The notes: generated by a model not told the origin, from the sequence alone. DNA of 6,534 nucleotides from JADGQM01 sp964505935 (GCA_964505935.1 CAZDKX010000282.1:1-6534); one strand, 5' to 3'. Positions 1-5,884 are shown, counted from the stretch's first letter. A program made the numbers and translations.

Positions 1-49
1 TAATCTGCCGAGATCAGAGAATCGTGACCAATCTCCCGGAGCGTGCAGC

Positions 50-256
50 ATGACAAGGCCGTGTAACGAGAAATTGCTACAAACTCTCGAGCTGGTGGAA
101 CGGATGATGGAGGTCGCCGATCAGGGTGATCTGGTGCGGGAGGATGCCGGTTGCGGGGTTTTGTATGGGGTTATCAGGGACTCAGCCTTCAAGATCAAGA
201 AGCTGGCGGAAGAGGAAAAGGAAGCCCACAGAAAAAAGGGCTGGTGGCGGGATTGA
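50..256 (+). CDS. Small conserved-looking hypothetical protein (68 aa)
   Basis: I do not recognise a named family and assign no function. The product is a 68-residue soluble, probably helical protein with no signal peptide or membrane segment. It has two isolated cysteines (Cys5 and Cys35, the latter in a Gly-Cys-Gly turn), a central VLYGVIRDSAFKIKKL stretch, and a highly charged tail (AEEEKEAHRKKGWW) ending in a tryptophan pair. The ATG is preceded by GGAG at 38-41 with 8-nt spacing, a good ribosome binding site. The amphipathic pattern looks like real coding sequence rather than a chance frame. It lies 138 bp upstream of rubrerythrin on the same strand, so it could share regulation with the stress genes, but the gap is large enough for a separate promoter. 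A different frame (151-354) overlaps it and looks like noise. Confidence 0.6.
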   Translation: MTRPCNEKLLQTLELVERMMEVADQGDLVREDAGCGVLYGVIRDSAFKIKKLAEEEKEAHRKKGWWRD

Positions 257-336
257 GCGGTTTCGCTGAGTGGTCAGGGCCGAAGGAAGCGGAGACGGTC
301 GGATGGGGAATCGCTTTCTCAAGAGTATTGCGACAG

Positions 337-352
337 ATTCATAGGGATGAAT
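337..352. promoter_or_regulatory. Candidate operator palindrome upstream of rubrerythrin
   Basis: ATTCATAGGGATGAAT is a perfect inverted repeat with 6-bp arms around a 4-bp spacer, 42 bp before the rubrerythrin start. A 5-4-5 half-site layout (TTCAT-N4-ATGAA) is the architecture of CRP/FNR-family operators, although the half-site is not the FNR consensus TTGAT. I see no convincing -35/-10 pair beside it, so a role as operator is inference. A chance palindrome of this size is possible. Confidence 0.3.
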
Positions 353-394
353 GAACCTTAAGTTGAGAACGGACCAAAACCAAAGGAGAACGAG

Positions 395-889
395 ATGACG
401 AAAACGGAACAAAATCTGATGGACGCTTTTGCCGGGGAATCGCAAGCCAACCGAAAATATCTGGCTTTTGCCAAGCAGGCGGACAAGGAGGGCCTGTCCC
501 AGGTTGCCAAACTGTTCAGGGCGGCCGCCGAGGCTGAGACCGTCCATGCTCATTCTCATCTGCGCGTTGCCGGCAAGATCAAGAGCACCGCCCAAAACCT
601 GAAGGAGGCTATAGAGGGGGAGACGTTTGAGTTCAAGAGTATGTATCCCGCGATGATCGCCGCTGCTCAGGAAGAAGGCAATAAGGCCGGTGAGCGTACC
701 CTCGCGTATGCCAATGAAGTGGAGAAGTATCACGCCGCCCTCTATGAGAAGGCCCTGGAGAAGATGGGGAGTCTCGAGCCGGTGGATTATTACGTCTGCT
801 CCATATGTGGCTACACCTGTGAAAAGGAGCCCCCGGGAACGTGCCCCGTTTGCAGCTCTAATTCCAAGGTTTTCTATAAAGTTGACTAG
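395..889 (+). CDS. rbr: Rubrerythrin (diiron peroxidase with C-terminal rubredoxin domain)
   Basis: This is a cytoplasmic NAD(P)H-linked peroxidase of anaerobes that reduces hydrogen peroxide to water with electrons from rubredoxin or related carriers. The 164 residues form a ferritin-like four-helix domain (about 1-125) and a compact rubredoxin domain (about 130-164). Predicted diiron ligands by motif are Glu15 (AGESQAN), Glu48 and His51 (AEAETVHAH), Glu76 and Glu79 (GETFEFKSMYP), and Glu110 and His113 (NEVEKYHA). The FeS4 site is Cys135-x2-Cys138 and Cys150-x2-Cys153. The protein is somewhat shorter than the D. vulgaris enzyme (191 aa), mainly between the two halves of the diiron domain. 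The start follows AAAGGAG at 382-388 with 6-nt spacing. The flavodoxin gene begins 12 bp after the stop, so the two are very likely cotranscribed. All key residues are present and no defect is seen. Confidence 0.96.
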   Translation: MTKTEQNLMDAFAGESQANRKYLAFAKQADKEGLSQVAKLFRAAAEAETVHAHSHLRVAGKIKSTAQNLKEAIEGETFEFKSMYPAMIAAAQEEGNKAGERTLAYANEVEKYHAALYEKALEKMGSLEPVDYYVCSICGYTCEKEPPGTCPVCSSNSKVFYKVD

Positions 890-901
890 AAGGAGGCCCG
901 C

Positions 902-1339
902 ATGGCTAAAGCACTGGTAGTCTATGCAACCAGGACCCGGCAGACACAGAGGATTGGCGAACTGATCGCGGAAGGCATGCGCTTCGAAGGCGTAGAGGTG
1001 ACGGTGGTCAATGTGAACGAAGTCGAAAAGCAGGGGATCAAGCTGGATGATTATGATGGCCTGGTCCTCGGTTCGGCCACCTACCATGGGGAGATGCTCC
1101 AGGCGATGAAAACCTTTCTCTTCGTGGTGGAAAAGGCCAACGTTGAGAACAAGGTTGGCGGCTCTTTCGGCGCCTTCGGGTGGAGTGGTGAGGCGCCGGG
1201 TCGAATTTTCGCGACCATGCAGAACGTCTTCAAGATGAAGATGGTGGGCGGGCCGTTACAGCTGAAATCCGCGGCCCTGGGAGGCGGGGCCCAGATGGCC
1301 CAGGATTATGGCCGGCAAATTGCCAAGCTGCTTGCCTGA
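902..1339 (+). CDS. Short-chain flavodoxin (FMN electron carrier)
   Basis: The product is a 145-residue single-domain flavodoxin, a soluble one-electron carrier. The FMN phosphate loop is at residues 8-19 (YATRTRQTQRIG, giving the T-x-T-x-x-T pattern Thr10/Thr12/Thr15). Flavin-contacting loops follow at 57-63 (GSATYHG) and 87-97 (GSFGAFGWSGE). The last motif, with MKTFLF before it, resembles the flavodoxin domain of A-type flavoproteins (FprA, oxygen or NO reductase), but no metallo-beta-lactamase diiron domain is attached. The ATG follows AAGGAGG (890-896), which begins right after the rubrerythrin stop, at 5-nt spacing. Position between rubrerythrin and superoxide reductase suggests it feeds electrons to one or both. 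No rubredoxin gene is visible here, so it may fill that role. Partner identity is inference. Confidence 0.92.
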   Translation: MAKALVVYATRTRQTQRIGELIAEGMRFEGVEVTVVNVNEVEKQGIKLDDYDGLVLGSATYHGEMLQAMKTFLFVVEKANVENKVGGSFGAFGWSGEAPGRIFATMQNVFKMKMVGGPLQLKSAALGGGAQMAQDYGRQIAKLLA

Positions 1340-1360
1340 TATTATTTTTTGTGAATTGGG

Positions 1361-1413
1361 GGAGCGAGGTCCTCCTTGTGAAGGAGTCCCTGCCATCGTG
1401 GGGGTCCCGCTCC
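1361..1413 (+). promoter_or_regulatory. Possible branched RNA structure between flavodoxin and desulfoferrodoxin genes
   Basis: An outer 6-bp stem GGAGCG (1361-1366) with CGCTCC (1408-1413) encloses two hairpins. One is CTCCTT (1372-1377), loop GTG, AAGGAG (1381-1386). The other is a weaker CCA/TGG stem around 1393-1401 flanked by a C-run and a G-run. Together they could form a three-way junction in the transcript. No U-run follows the outer stem, so it is not a classical intrinsic terminator. It could protect the mRNA, attenuate transcription or be chance in GC-rich DNA. The structure was read by eye, without folding energies. Confidence 0.3.
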
Positions 1414-1415
1414 AG

Positions 1416-1426
1416 GTATCGGATAC
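1416..1426. promoter_or_regulatory. Short palindrome upstream of desulfoferrodoxin
   Basis: GTATCGGATAC has perfect 5-bp arms around one central base, 42 bp before the desulfoferrodoxin ATG. It might be a protein-binding site for separate control of that gene. No recognisable promoter hexamers accompany it, and it does not match the palindrome upstream of rubrerythrin, so the call is tentative. Confidence 0.2.
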
Positions 1427-1468
1427 GCTTGAATCGTTAACCAGGAATCACAGAAAAAGGAGACTCTC

Positions 1469-1843
1469 ATGGCGGAAAAACTGCAAGTCTACAAATGCGA
1501 TGTGTGTGGCAACATAATTGAAGTCCTTTTTGGGGGGGCCGGCGAACTGGTCTGTTGCGGTCAGCCGATGAAACTGTTCAAGGAAAACACCGTGGATGCC
1601 GCCAGGGAAAAGCACGTGCCGGTAGTCGAAAAGACCGACGGCGGCGTGAAGGTCAAGGTTGGCTCCGTTGCGCATCCCATGGAAGAAAAGCATTACATTC
1701 AGTGGATTGAAGTCATCGCCGGGGAGAAGGTCTACCGCCAGGCCCTGAAACCGGGTGAGGTTCCCGAAGCGGTCTTTTGTGTTGATGCCTGGCCGGTCAC
1801 GGCGCGGGAGTACTGCAATCTGCACGGGCTTTGGAAGGCCTGA
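1469..1843 (+). CDS. dfx: Desulfoferrodoxin (class I / 2Fe superoxide reductase)
   Basis: Reduces superoxide to hydrogen peroxide in the cytoplasm without releasing oxygen, so anaerobes use it in place of superoxide dismutase. The 124 residues carry an N-terminal desulforedoxin-type FeS4 centre I (Cys10, Cys13, Cys29, Cys30). The catalytic centre II has His49, His69, His75, Cys116 and His119, and the active-site Glu47-Lys48 pair lies in the EKHVP motif. These numbers coincide with those of the well-studied D. baarsii enzyme, which supports both the assignment and the chosen start. AAAGGAG at 1456-1462 sits 6 nt before the ATG. The gene is 129 bp after the flavodoxin gene, which is loose for an operon, and that gap contains potential regulatory structure. 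The peroxide product is the substrate of the rubrerythrin encoded upstream. Another common symbol is rbo. Confidence 0.97.
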   Translation: MAEKLQVYKCDVCGNIIEVLFGGAGELVCCGQPMKLFKENTVDAAREKHVPVVEKTDGGVKVKVGSVAHPMEEKHYIQWIEVIAGEKVYRQALKPGEVPEAVFCVDAWPVTAREYCNLHGLWKA

Positions 1844-2248
1844 TACGTCTTTTCAGATCAAGAGTCGGTTCAGGATTGAGGCCATGAATCTGAGTTCCCT
1901 TTGAACCGGGTGATGCGGGGGGAAGTGGGGAGCTGACACAAGCTTCTTTATCCCCCTGCTCTCCTTTTGGTCAAGGGGGGAGACCTTTCTTACGAGACAG
2001 CTCCGAGAGAGCAGAATGCTCGTGTAGTCAGCGTAATTCCGGCATCGTCAGCCGGCTTGTTGGGTCTGGAGCGCGTGGCCGTCGGTGGGGTTCCGCGAGG
2101 GGCTGCAGAGCTCTCTTCATCATTTCCATTTATGGCGGACGAATGGAAATTAGGGGGCAGATGTCGGCCGGCTGACCTGAAGAAAGAGCCGATGTTCGGC
2201 TACCGACCGCCGCCGTTCAAAACAAGAGACAGAACAGAGGGGAATCGT
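1844..2248 (+). other. Gene-free, inverted-repeat-rich leader before cydA
   Basis: These 405 bp carry no recognisable gene. Visible structure, in order: CGGTTCA (1866-1872) with TGAACCG (1902-1908); TCCCCC (1951-1956) with GGGGGA (1976-1981); GAGCA/TGCTC with a GAA loop (2009-2021); a 10-bp arm GTCAGCCGGC (2047-2056) with its exact complement GCCGGCTGAC (2167-2176); nested inside it ATTTCCATT (2122-2130) with AATGGAAAT (2142-2150); and AGCCGA-TGT-TCGGCT (2187-2201). None is followed by a U-tract. The region presumably holds the cydAB promoter, yet I find no convincing -35/-10 pair. The cydA reading frame happens to be open back to 1967, but that stretch has no protein-like pattern or ribosome binding site. 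I recognise no known riboswitch class. Confidence 0.4.
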
Positions 2249-3589
2249 ATGGACGTTGTCTGGCTCTCGCGGCTGCAATTTGCGGCGGCCACGTTTTTTC
2301 ACTTCCTCTTTGTCCCCCTTACTCTGGGGCTCTCGATCCTGATCGCCATCATGGAAACGATCTACGTCAGGACGGGGGACGAAGATTACAAACGAATGGC
2401 CAAATTCTGGGGGAAGCTTTTCCTCATCAATTTCGCCATCGGGGTGGTCACGGGGATCACCCTGGAATTCCAGTTCGGCACCAACTGGTCGCGCTATTCA
2501 CAATATGTGGGAGATATCTTCGGATCGCTCCTGGCCATTGAGGCTTCCGTGGCCTTCTTCCTGGAATCCACGTTCATTGCGGTGTGGGCGTTCGGATGGA
2601 ACAAGCTCAGTCCCAAAGCTCATGCCGTGACGATTTGGCTGGTGGCATTCGCTTCCAGCCTTTCGGCCGTGTGGATCCTTATCGCCAACGCCTGGATGCA
2701 GCATCCCGTTGGCTATGTCATTCGCAATGGCCGGGCCGAGCTCAATGACTTCATTGCGGTCATCACCCAGTCGGCGGCGGTGCATCAGATCGTTCACACT
2801 TTGAGTGGTGCTTATCTCCTGGCCGGGTTTGTGGTGATGGGGGTGAGCGCGTATCATCTGCTGCGCAAGCAGGAAACGGTTTTCTTCACCAAATCCTTCC
2901 GCCTGGGACTGGTTTTTGGGCTCATTGCCGCGGTCATGGCGGTCGGTCAGGGCCATGCCAACGGGGCTAAGGTCGCTGCCGTCCAACCTGCCAAACTGGC
3001 AGCCATGGAATCGCTGTGGGAGACCACGAAAAGCGCTCCGCAATATCTATTCGTCGTTCCCGATGAGAAGAACGAACGCAATCTGGTGGAGTTCGGAGCG
3101 ATGCCGGGGGCGTTGAGCCTGCTTGCCTATCATGACTCGGAAGCCACGGTAAAAGGGATGAAGGATTTTCCTCAGGACGAGCGGCCGCCGGTCACGGTGC
3201 CTTTCATTGCCTTTCGGATCATGGTGGGGCTGGGGTTCCTCTTTCTGGGCCTGACCGTTTATGGCTGGTTCCGGCGTGATAAGCTCGAGAGCAGTCCGCG
3301 GTTTCTTAAAATCATGCTGTTCGCCCTGCCTCTTCCCTATATCGCCAATGAAGCCGGGTGGATGCTGGCCGAAGTCGGACGACAGCCGTGGGTGGTTTAC
3401 GGGGTGATGAAGACTGCGGCGGCGGTCTCCCCCATCAGCGGCGCCCAGGTCATGACCTCACTGGTTGCTTTTATCCTGGTTTACACCCTGCTCGGCGCCG
3501 CCGCCGTTTATCTCATGGTCGGCCATGCCCGGAAGGGGCCTGAACCGGCACCGGTAGCCGCAGCAACGGGAGGGTCTCAAAATGCTTGA
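2249..3589 (+). CDS. cydA: Cytochrome bd quinol oxidase subunit I
   Basis: Haem-bearing subunit of the membrane cytochrome bd oxidase, which oxidises quinol and reduces O2 to water. I start at 2249 (446 aa) because MDVVWLSRLQFAAATFFH is the conserved N-terminus and AGAGGGG (2235-2241) precedes it. The frame runs open to 1967, but the extra 94 residues look unrelated to the family. Key residues by motif: His18 (E. coli His19), Glu98 and Glu106 (E. coli Glu99/Glu107, in AIEASVAFFLEST), His183 in HTLSGAY (b558 ligand, E. coli His186), Lys249/Glu254 in the QPAKLAAMES quinol motif, Met325 in FRIMVGLG (E. coli Met393 equivalent), and GRQPW at 377-381. The periplasmic Q-loop (about 255-318) is short, so the protein is about 75 residues smaller than E. 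coli CydA. The short Ala/Pro-rich tail is unremarkable. It overlaps cydB by 8 bp. Confidence 0.96.
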   Translation: MDVVWLSRLQFAAATFFHFLFVPLTLGLSILIAIMETIYVRTGDEDYKRMAKFWGKLFLINFAIGVVTGITLEFQFGTNWSRYSQYVGDIFGSLLAIEASVAFFLESTFIAVWAFGWNKLSPKAHAVTIWLVAFASSLSAVWILIANAWMQHPVGYVIRNGRAELNDFIAVITQSAAVHQIVHTLSGAYLLAGFVVMGVSAYHLLRKQETVFFTKSFRLGLVFGLIAAVMAVGQGHANGAKVAAVQPAKLAAMESLWETTKSAPQYLFVVPDEKNERNLVEFGAMPGALSLLAYHDSEATVKGMKDFPQDERPPVTVPFIAFRIMVGLGFLFLGLTVYGWFRRDKLESSPRFLKIMLFALPLPYIANEAGWMLAEVGRQPWVVYGVMKTAAAVSPISGAQVMTSLVAFILVYTLLGAAAVYLMVGHARKGPEPAPVAAATGGSQNA

Positions 3590-4619
3590 GTCGATCTGGT
3601 TCATTCTGTGGGGGGTATTGTGGGCGGTCTATTTCATGCTCGACGGCTTCGATCTGGGCATGGGTACGCTGATGCCGTTTCTGGCCAAGACCGAAACCGA
3701 GAAGAAAACCTTCTACCAGGCCATGGGACCTTTCTGGGATGGCAATGAGGTCTGGCTGATCACCGCCGGCGGGGTTACCTTTGCGGCTTTTCCCTCCACC
3801 TATGCGGTCATGTTCAGCGGGCTCTATTCGGCCCTCATGCTGATCCTGTTCGCGCTCATCTTTCGCGGCGTGGCGGTGGAATACCGCAACAAGGTCGAGG
3901 ACCCGATGTGGAAGAAGGTCTGGGACTGGTGCCTGACGGCGGGGAGTTTTCTCCCGGCACTGCTGCTGGGGGTGGCGTTTGCGAACATCTTCAAGGGCAT
4001 TCCCATTGATGCCGAAGGCATCTACCAGGGAACCCTGTTCACGCTCTTGAACCCATACGGACTCTTGGGGGGAGTGCTGTTCGTGACCATGTTCACGCTC
4101 CATGGCTGTCTGTGGCTCATGGTCAAAACGGAGGGCAGCGTCCAGGAAAAGGCCGTCGCCATTTCCCGGCAGCTCTGGATGGCGCTGGCGGTCATCGCCG
4201 TGGCCTTTCTCGTGGCCACCTGGTATGCGACACGGCTCTATGACAACTACATCCAGAATCCCTTGATGTATATCGTTCCCATCATCTTGATTCCCGTGAT
4301 CGTGGTGGGGGCGCTGGTGATGGTCCGGGTCTACCTCGAAAAGGGGCAATGGTGGCGCGCCTGGTTTGCGTCGAGCACCCTGATCGTCGGGGTAACCCTG
4401 TTTGGCGTGGCGGGCCTCTATCCGAACCTGCTGCCTTCAAGCCTCAACCCGGCTTTCAGCATGACCATCCACAATTCAGCCTCAAGCCAGCTGACTCTGA
4501 AGATCATGCTCGGCGTGGCGCTGATCAGCGTGCCCGTGGTCATTGCCTACCAGGCCTGGGTCTACAACCTCTTCAAAGACCCGGTAAAGGAAGGTGAAGT
4601 CGACGAGGCGCATTATTGA
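3582..4619 (+). CDS. cydB: Cytochrome bd quinol oxidase subunit II
   Basis: Structural partner of CydA in the inner-membrane bd oxidase. The 345 residues are strongly hydrophobic with about eight or nine predicted membrane helices. Family signatures are in the first 60 residues: YFMLDGFDLGMG at 17-28 (Asp21, Asp24) and PFWDGNEVWL at 50-59 (Trp52, Asp53, Glu56), equivalent to the conserved WDGNEVW of E. coli CydB. The ATG lies inside the end of cydA, which gives tight translational coupling, and GGGAGGG at 3568-3574 is its ribosome binding site. The length is slightly below the E. coli protein (379 aa). No cydX-like small gene (MWY-type peptide) or cydCD follows. The next 280 bp are repeats and the following gene is convergent, so the operon ends here. 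Confidence 0.96.
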   Translation: MLESIWFILWGVLWAVYFMLDGFDLGMGTLMPFLAKTETEKKTFYQAMGPFWDGNEVWLITAGGVTFAAFPSTYAVMFSGLYSALMLILFALIFRGVAVEYRNKVEDPMWKKVWDWCLTAGSFLPALLLGVAFANIFKGIPIDAEGIYQGTLFTLLNPYGLLGGVLFVTMFTLHGCLWLMVKTEGSVQEKAVAISRQLWMALAVIAVAFLVATWYATRLYDNYIQNPLMYIVPIILIPVIVVGALVMVRVYLEKGQWWRAWFASSTLIVGVTLFGVAGLYPNLLPSSLNPAFSMTIHNSASSQLTLKIMLGVALISVPVVIAYQAWVYNLFKDPVKEGEVDEAHY

Positions 4620-4692
4620 TCGTTTGACGTAAACCCGTATGAGGTGAAAAGCGAATATCCAATATCGAACCGCAGAATATCCAATGATGATC

Positions 4693-4724
4693 GCTGGTTC
4701 CCAAGCTCCAGCCTGGGAACCAGC
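4693..4724. repeat. Perfect 11-bp hairpin repeat (GTTCCCA/TGGGAAC type)
   Basis: GCTGGTTCCCA (4693-4703) and TGGGAACCAGC (4714-4724) are exact inverted arms around the 10-nt loop AGCTCCAGCC. This closely resembles a palindrome I recall as widespread between genes of unrelated bacteria (TTCCCAAGCTCCAGCTTGGGAA-like). It could also end cydAB transcripts, but no T-run follows on either strand, so I classify it as an extragenic palindrome. Confidence 0.65.
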
Positions 4725-4830
4725 CGCACCAAAACCCCGTTGCTAATCGCCCTTTTACGGGCTTTTCCTCTTCGCTGTTCCCCGGTTTGCTTTTCGATAA
4801 TCGCCCCTCACCTTTCCTTCGACATTCTGC

Positions 4831-4899
4831 GGTTTCTTGTTCGATATTGGATATTCGCTTTTCCCAGGTTTCTTGTTCGATATTGGATATTCGCTTTTC
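4831..4899. repeat. Two exact 33-bp direct repeats, 36-bp period
   Basis: Positions 4831-4863 and 4867-4899 are identical over 33 bp, from GGTTTCTTGTTCGATATTGG to the TTCGCTTTTC end, with only CCA between them. They are the right-hand part of the surrounding palindromic element and probably arose by local tandem duplication. With a 3-bp gap and only two copies they are not a CRISPR array. Confidence 0.9.
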
Positions 4900-5815
4900 A
4901 TCTCTTGCCTTCATCGATCCGGTCGAGCAGATCAACGATGATTTCCCAGCGTTTCAATCCGGAGAGCCACTCGACCGGCATGCCGTCGATCCCCAGGTAA
5001 GCCCCCAGCACCATTCCCACCACCATGCCGCGGGCAGCGGAATCGCCTCCTGCCATGACGTTTTCGATGAGAGCTTCCCGCATGTCCCCCTCATAGCGGG
5101 TAATCAGGTGGACAACCGCCGGAAAGGCCCCCTGGACCTCGCAACCCTGGCCCAGAACAGCGATGGCCTTGCGCGAGTCTTGTTCATGAGCCTGCAGTCC
5201 CGCTGCCACCCACGCTGCCAGCGGGGTATCGGCGAAGAATTCTTCAGACACGTTGGCCAGAGCCGAAGCGGGACGATCCCCCTGTAGAACCTTCCAGCTC
5301 ACCCTGGCAAAAAACTCGGCACTGGCAATGACCAGGGGATTATTGTGGGTCATGGCGGTCTGAGCCCTGGCGGAAGTCACAAGGGCTTCGAGGTCGTTCC
5401 GATAGCAGTAGATCAGCGGCGCGATGCGGGCGGCTCCGGCCAGATCGGTCGTGAGGGAACCGGATGCGGTGGGAGAATTCCCTTCGCGAAAATTCTTGAG
5501 GGTACCCTTGGTGGCCTTGTCGAAATAGCCCCGGTAAGTGTCGAACATAGCTCGCCAACTCCGGGAAAAAGACTCGAGTTCGAATCCGGCTGAGGCCGCA
5601 ACGGCTTCCAGCAGCACCAGCGTTTGATCCCCGTAATGAGTGAACTCTCCTACTTTTTTGGTGGTGTGGTAGGAGTCCTTAGCCGGCTGCAGCAGGTGCT
5701 GGATACGGCCGAAGCGGCTTTCGATTTCTCCGGTGTCATAGATCCAATGGGCTCCCAGGGCCAGTGAATCAGCCACAAAAGAAGCCAGTACCATGGCCCG
5801 TGCCTTTGTAATCAT
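4898..5815 (-). CDS. ADP-ribosylglycohydrolase-family protein, divergent (crystallin J1-like)
   Basis: The 305-residue all-alpha protein fits the ADP-ribosylglycohydrolase (ARH/DraG) fold family, whose members remove ADP-ribose from proteins or related substrates using two metal ions. The N-terminus ASFVADSLALGAHWIYD (11-27) corresponds to the family's usual 'GxxxGDAxG' helix. The metal motifs are altered: the canonical TDDT is GDQT at 62-65, and the C-terminal GGDTDT-type motif is GGDSAARG at 256-263. Only one aspartate remains in each (Asp63, Asp258). This variant, with HWIYD, is as I recall it typical of the crystallin J1-like branch, whose activity is poorly known. I start at 5815 because GAGGAGG (5830-5824) lies 8 nt upstream. 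An in-frame start at 5911 would add 32 atypical residues. The stop codon lies inside a repeat. The gene is convergent with cydB, with no functional link evident. Confidence 0.85.
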   Translation of the reverse strand: MITKARAMVLASFVADSLALGAHWIYDTGEIESRFGRIQHLLQPAKDSYHTTKKVGEFTHYGDQTLVLLEAVAASAGFELESFSRSWRAMFDTYRGYFDKATKGTLKNFREGNSPTASGSLTTDLAGAARIAPLIYCYRNDLEALVTSARAQTAMTHNNPLVIASAEFFARVSWKVLQGDRPASALANVSEEFFADTPLAAWVAAGLQAHEQDSRKAIAVLGQGCEVQGAFPAVVHLITRYEGDMREALIENVMAGGDSAARGMVVGMVLGAYLGIDGMPVEWLSGLKRWEIIVDLLDRIDEGKR

Positions 5816-5884
5816 CCGTGGAACCTCCTCGTGACGACCTTTGTCTCCCTTTGACCAATGCCTTCCTGAAGCAGGACGCTGAAA

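Larger units (their letters stand above)
4641..4904. repeat. Composite palindromic element with 30-bp inverted ends (MITE-like)
   Basis: The outer ends, 4641-4670 and 4875-4904, are inverted copies matching at 29 of 30 positions (core GAAAAGCGAATATCC and its continuation through AATATCGAAC). A second right-hand copy at 4839-4863 matches the inner 25 bp exactly. Next to the arms, ATTCTGCGGT (4824-4833) mirrors ACCGCAGAAT on the left (4669-4678), with 7 extra bases on the right. The interior holds a separate hairpin repeat (4693-4724) and a degenerate unit around 4780-4800. There is no transposase and I see no clear target duplication. The element fills the gap between two convergent genes, and its right arm contains the final Arg and stop codons of the minus-strand gene. 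Similar AT-rich GAATATCCAATATCGAAC-type repeats occur in many environmental bacterial genomes as I recall them. Mobility is inference. Confidence 0.7.

Noticed and set aside
1..49. Possible tail of an upstream gene
   Set aside because: Too short to judge; no recognisable C-terminal peptide before the ribosome binding site of the 68-aa gene.
182..1087. 301-codon open frame on the minus strand across rubrerythrin and flavodoxin
   Set aside because: It lies antisense to two clearly identified genes, has no family motifs, and its His/Leu/Arg-rich composition is typical of a shadow frame in GC-rich DNA.
1349..1382. Two TTGTGAA motifs (1349-1355, 1376-1382) suggesting Rex half-sites
   Set aside because: Neither has the facing TTCACAA half needed for a Rex operator, and the second is part of a hairpin.
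3513..4349. 278-codon minus-strand open frame within cydB
   Set aside because: Antisense to a certain membrane-protein gene; the His/Pro/Glu/Gln-rich translation mirrors hydrophobic codons and shows no domain.
4749..4766. GCCC-TTTTAC-GGGC-TTTT as an intrinsic terminator for cydAB
   Set aside because: The stem is only 4 bp and the T-run 4 nt; too weak to call, though it might contribute to transcript ending.
4831..4899. CRISPR-like repeat
   Set aside because: Only two 33-bp copies with a 3-bp gap and no spacers or cas genes; better explained as tandem duplication inside a palindromic element.
4573..5287. Several open frames in the repeat region (4573-4935 minus, 4644-5000 plus, 4787-5287 plus)
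   Set aside because: They translate the repeat units (recurring ISNIEQET and ILDIRFS peptides) or run antisense to the hydrolase-family gene, with no ribosome binding sites.
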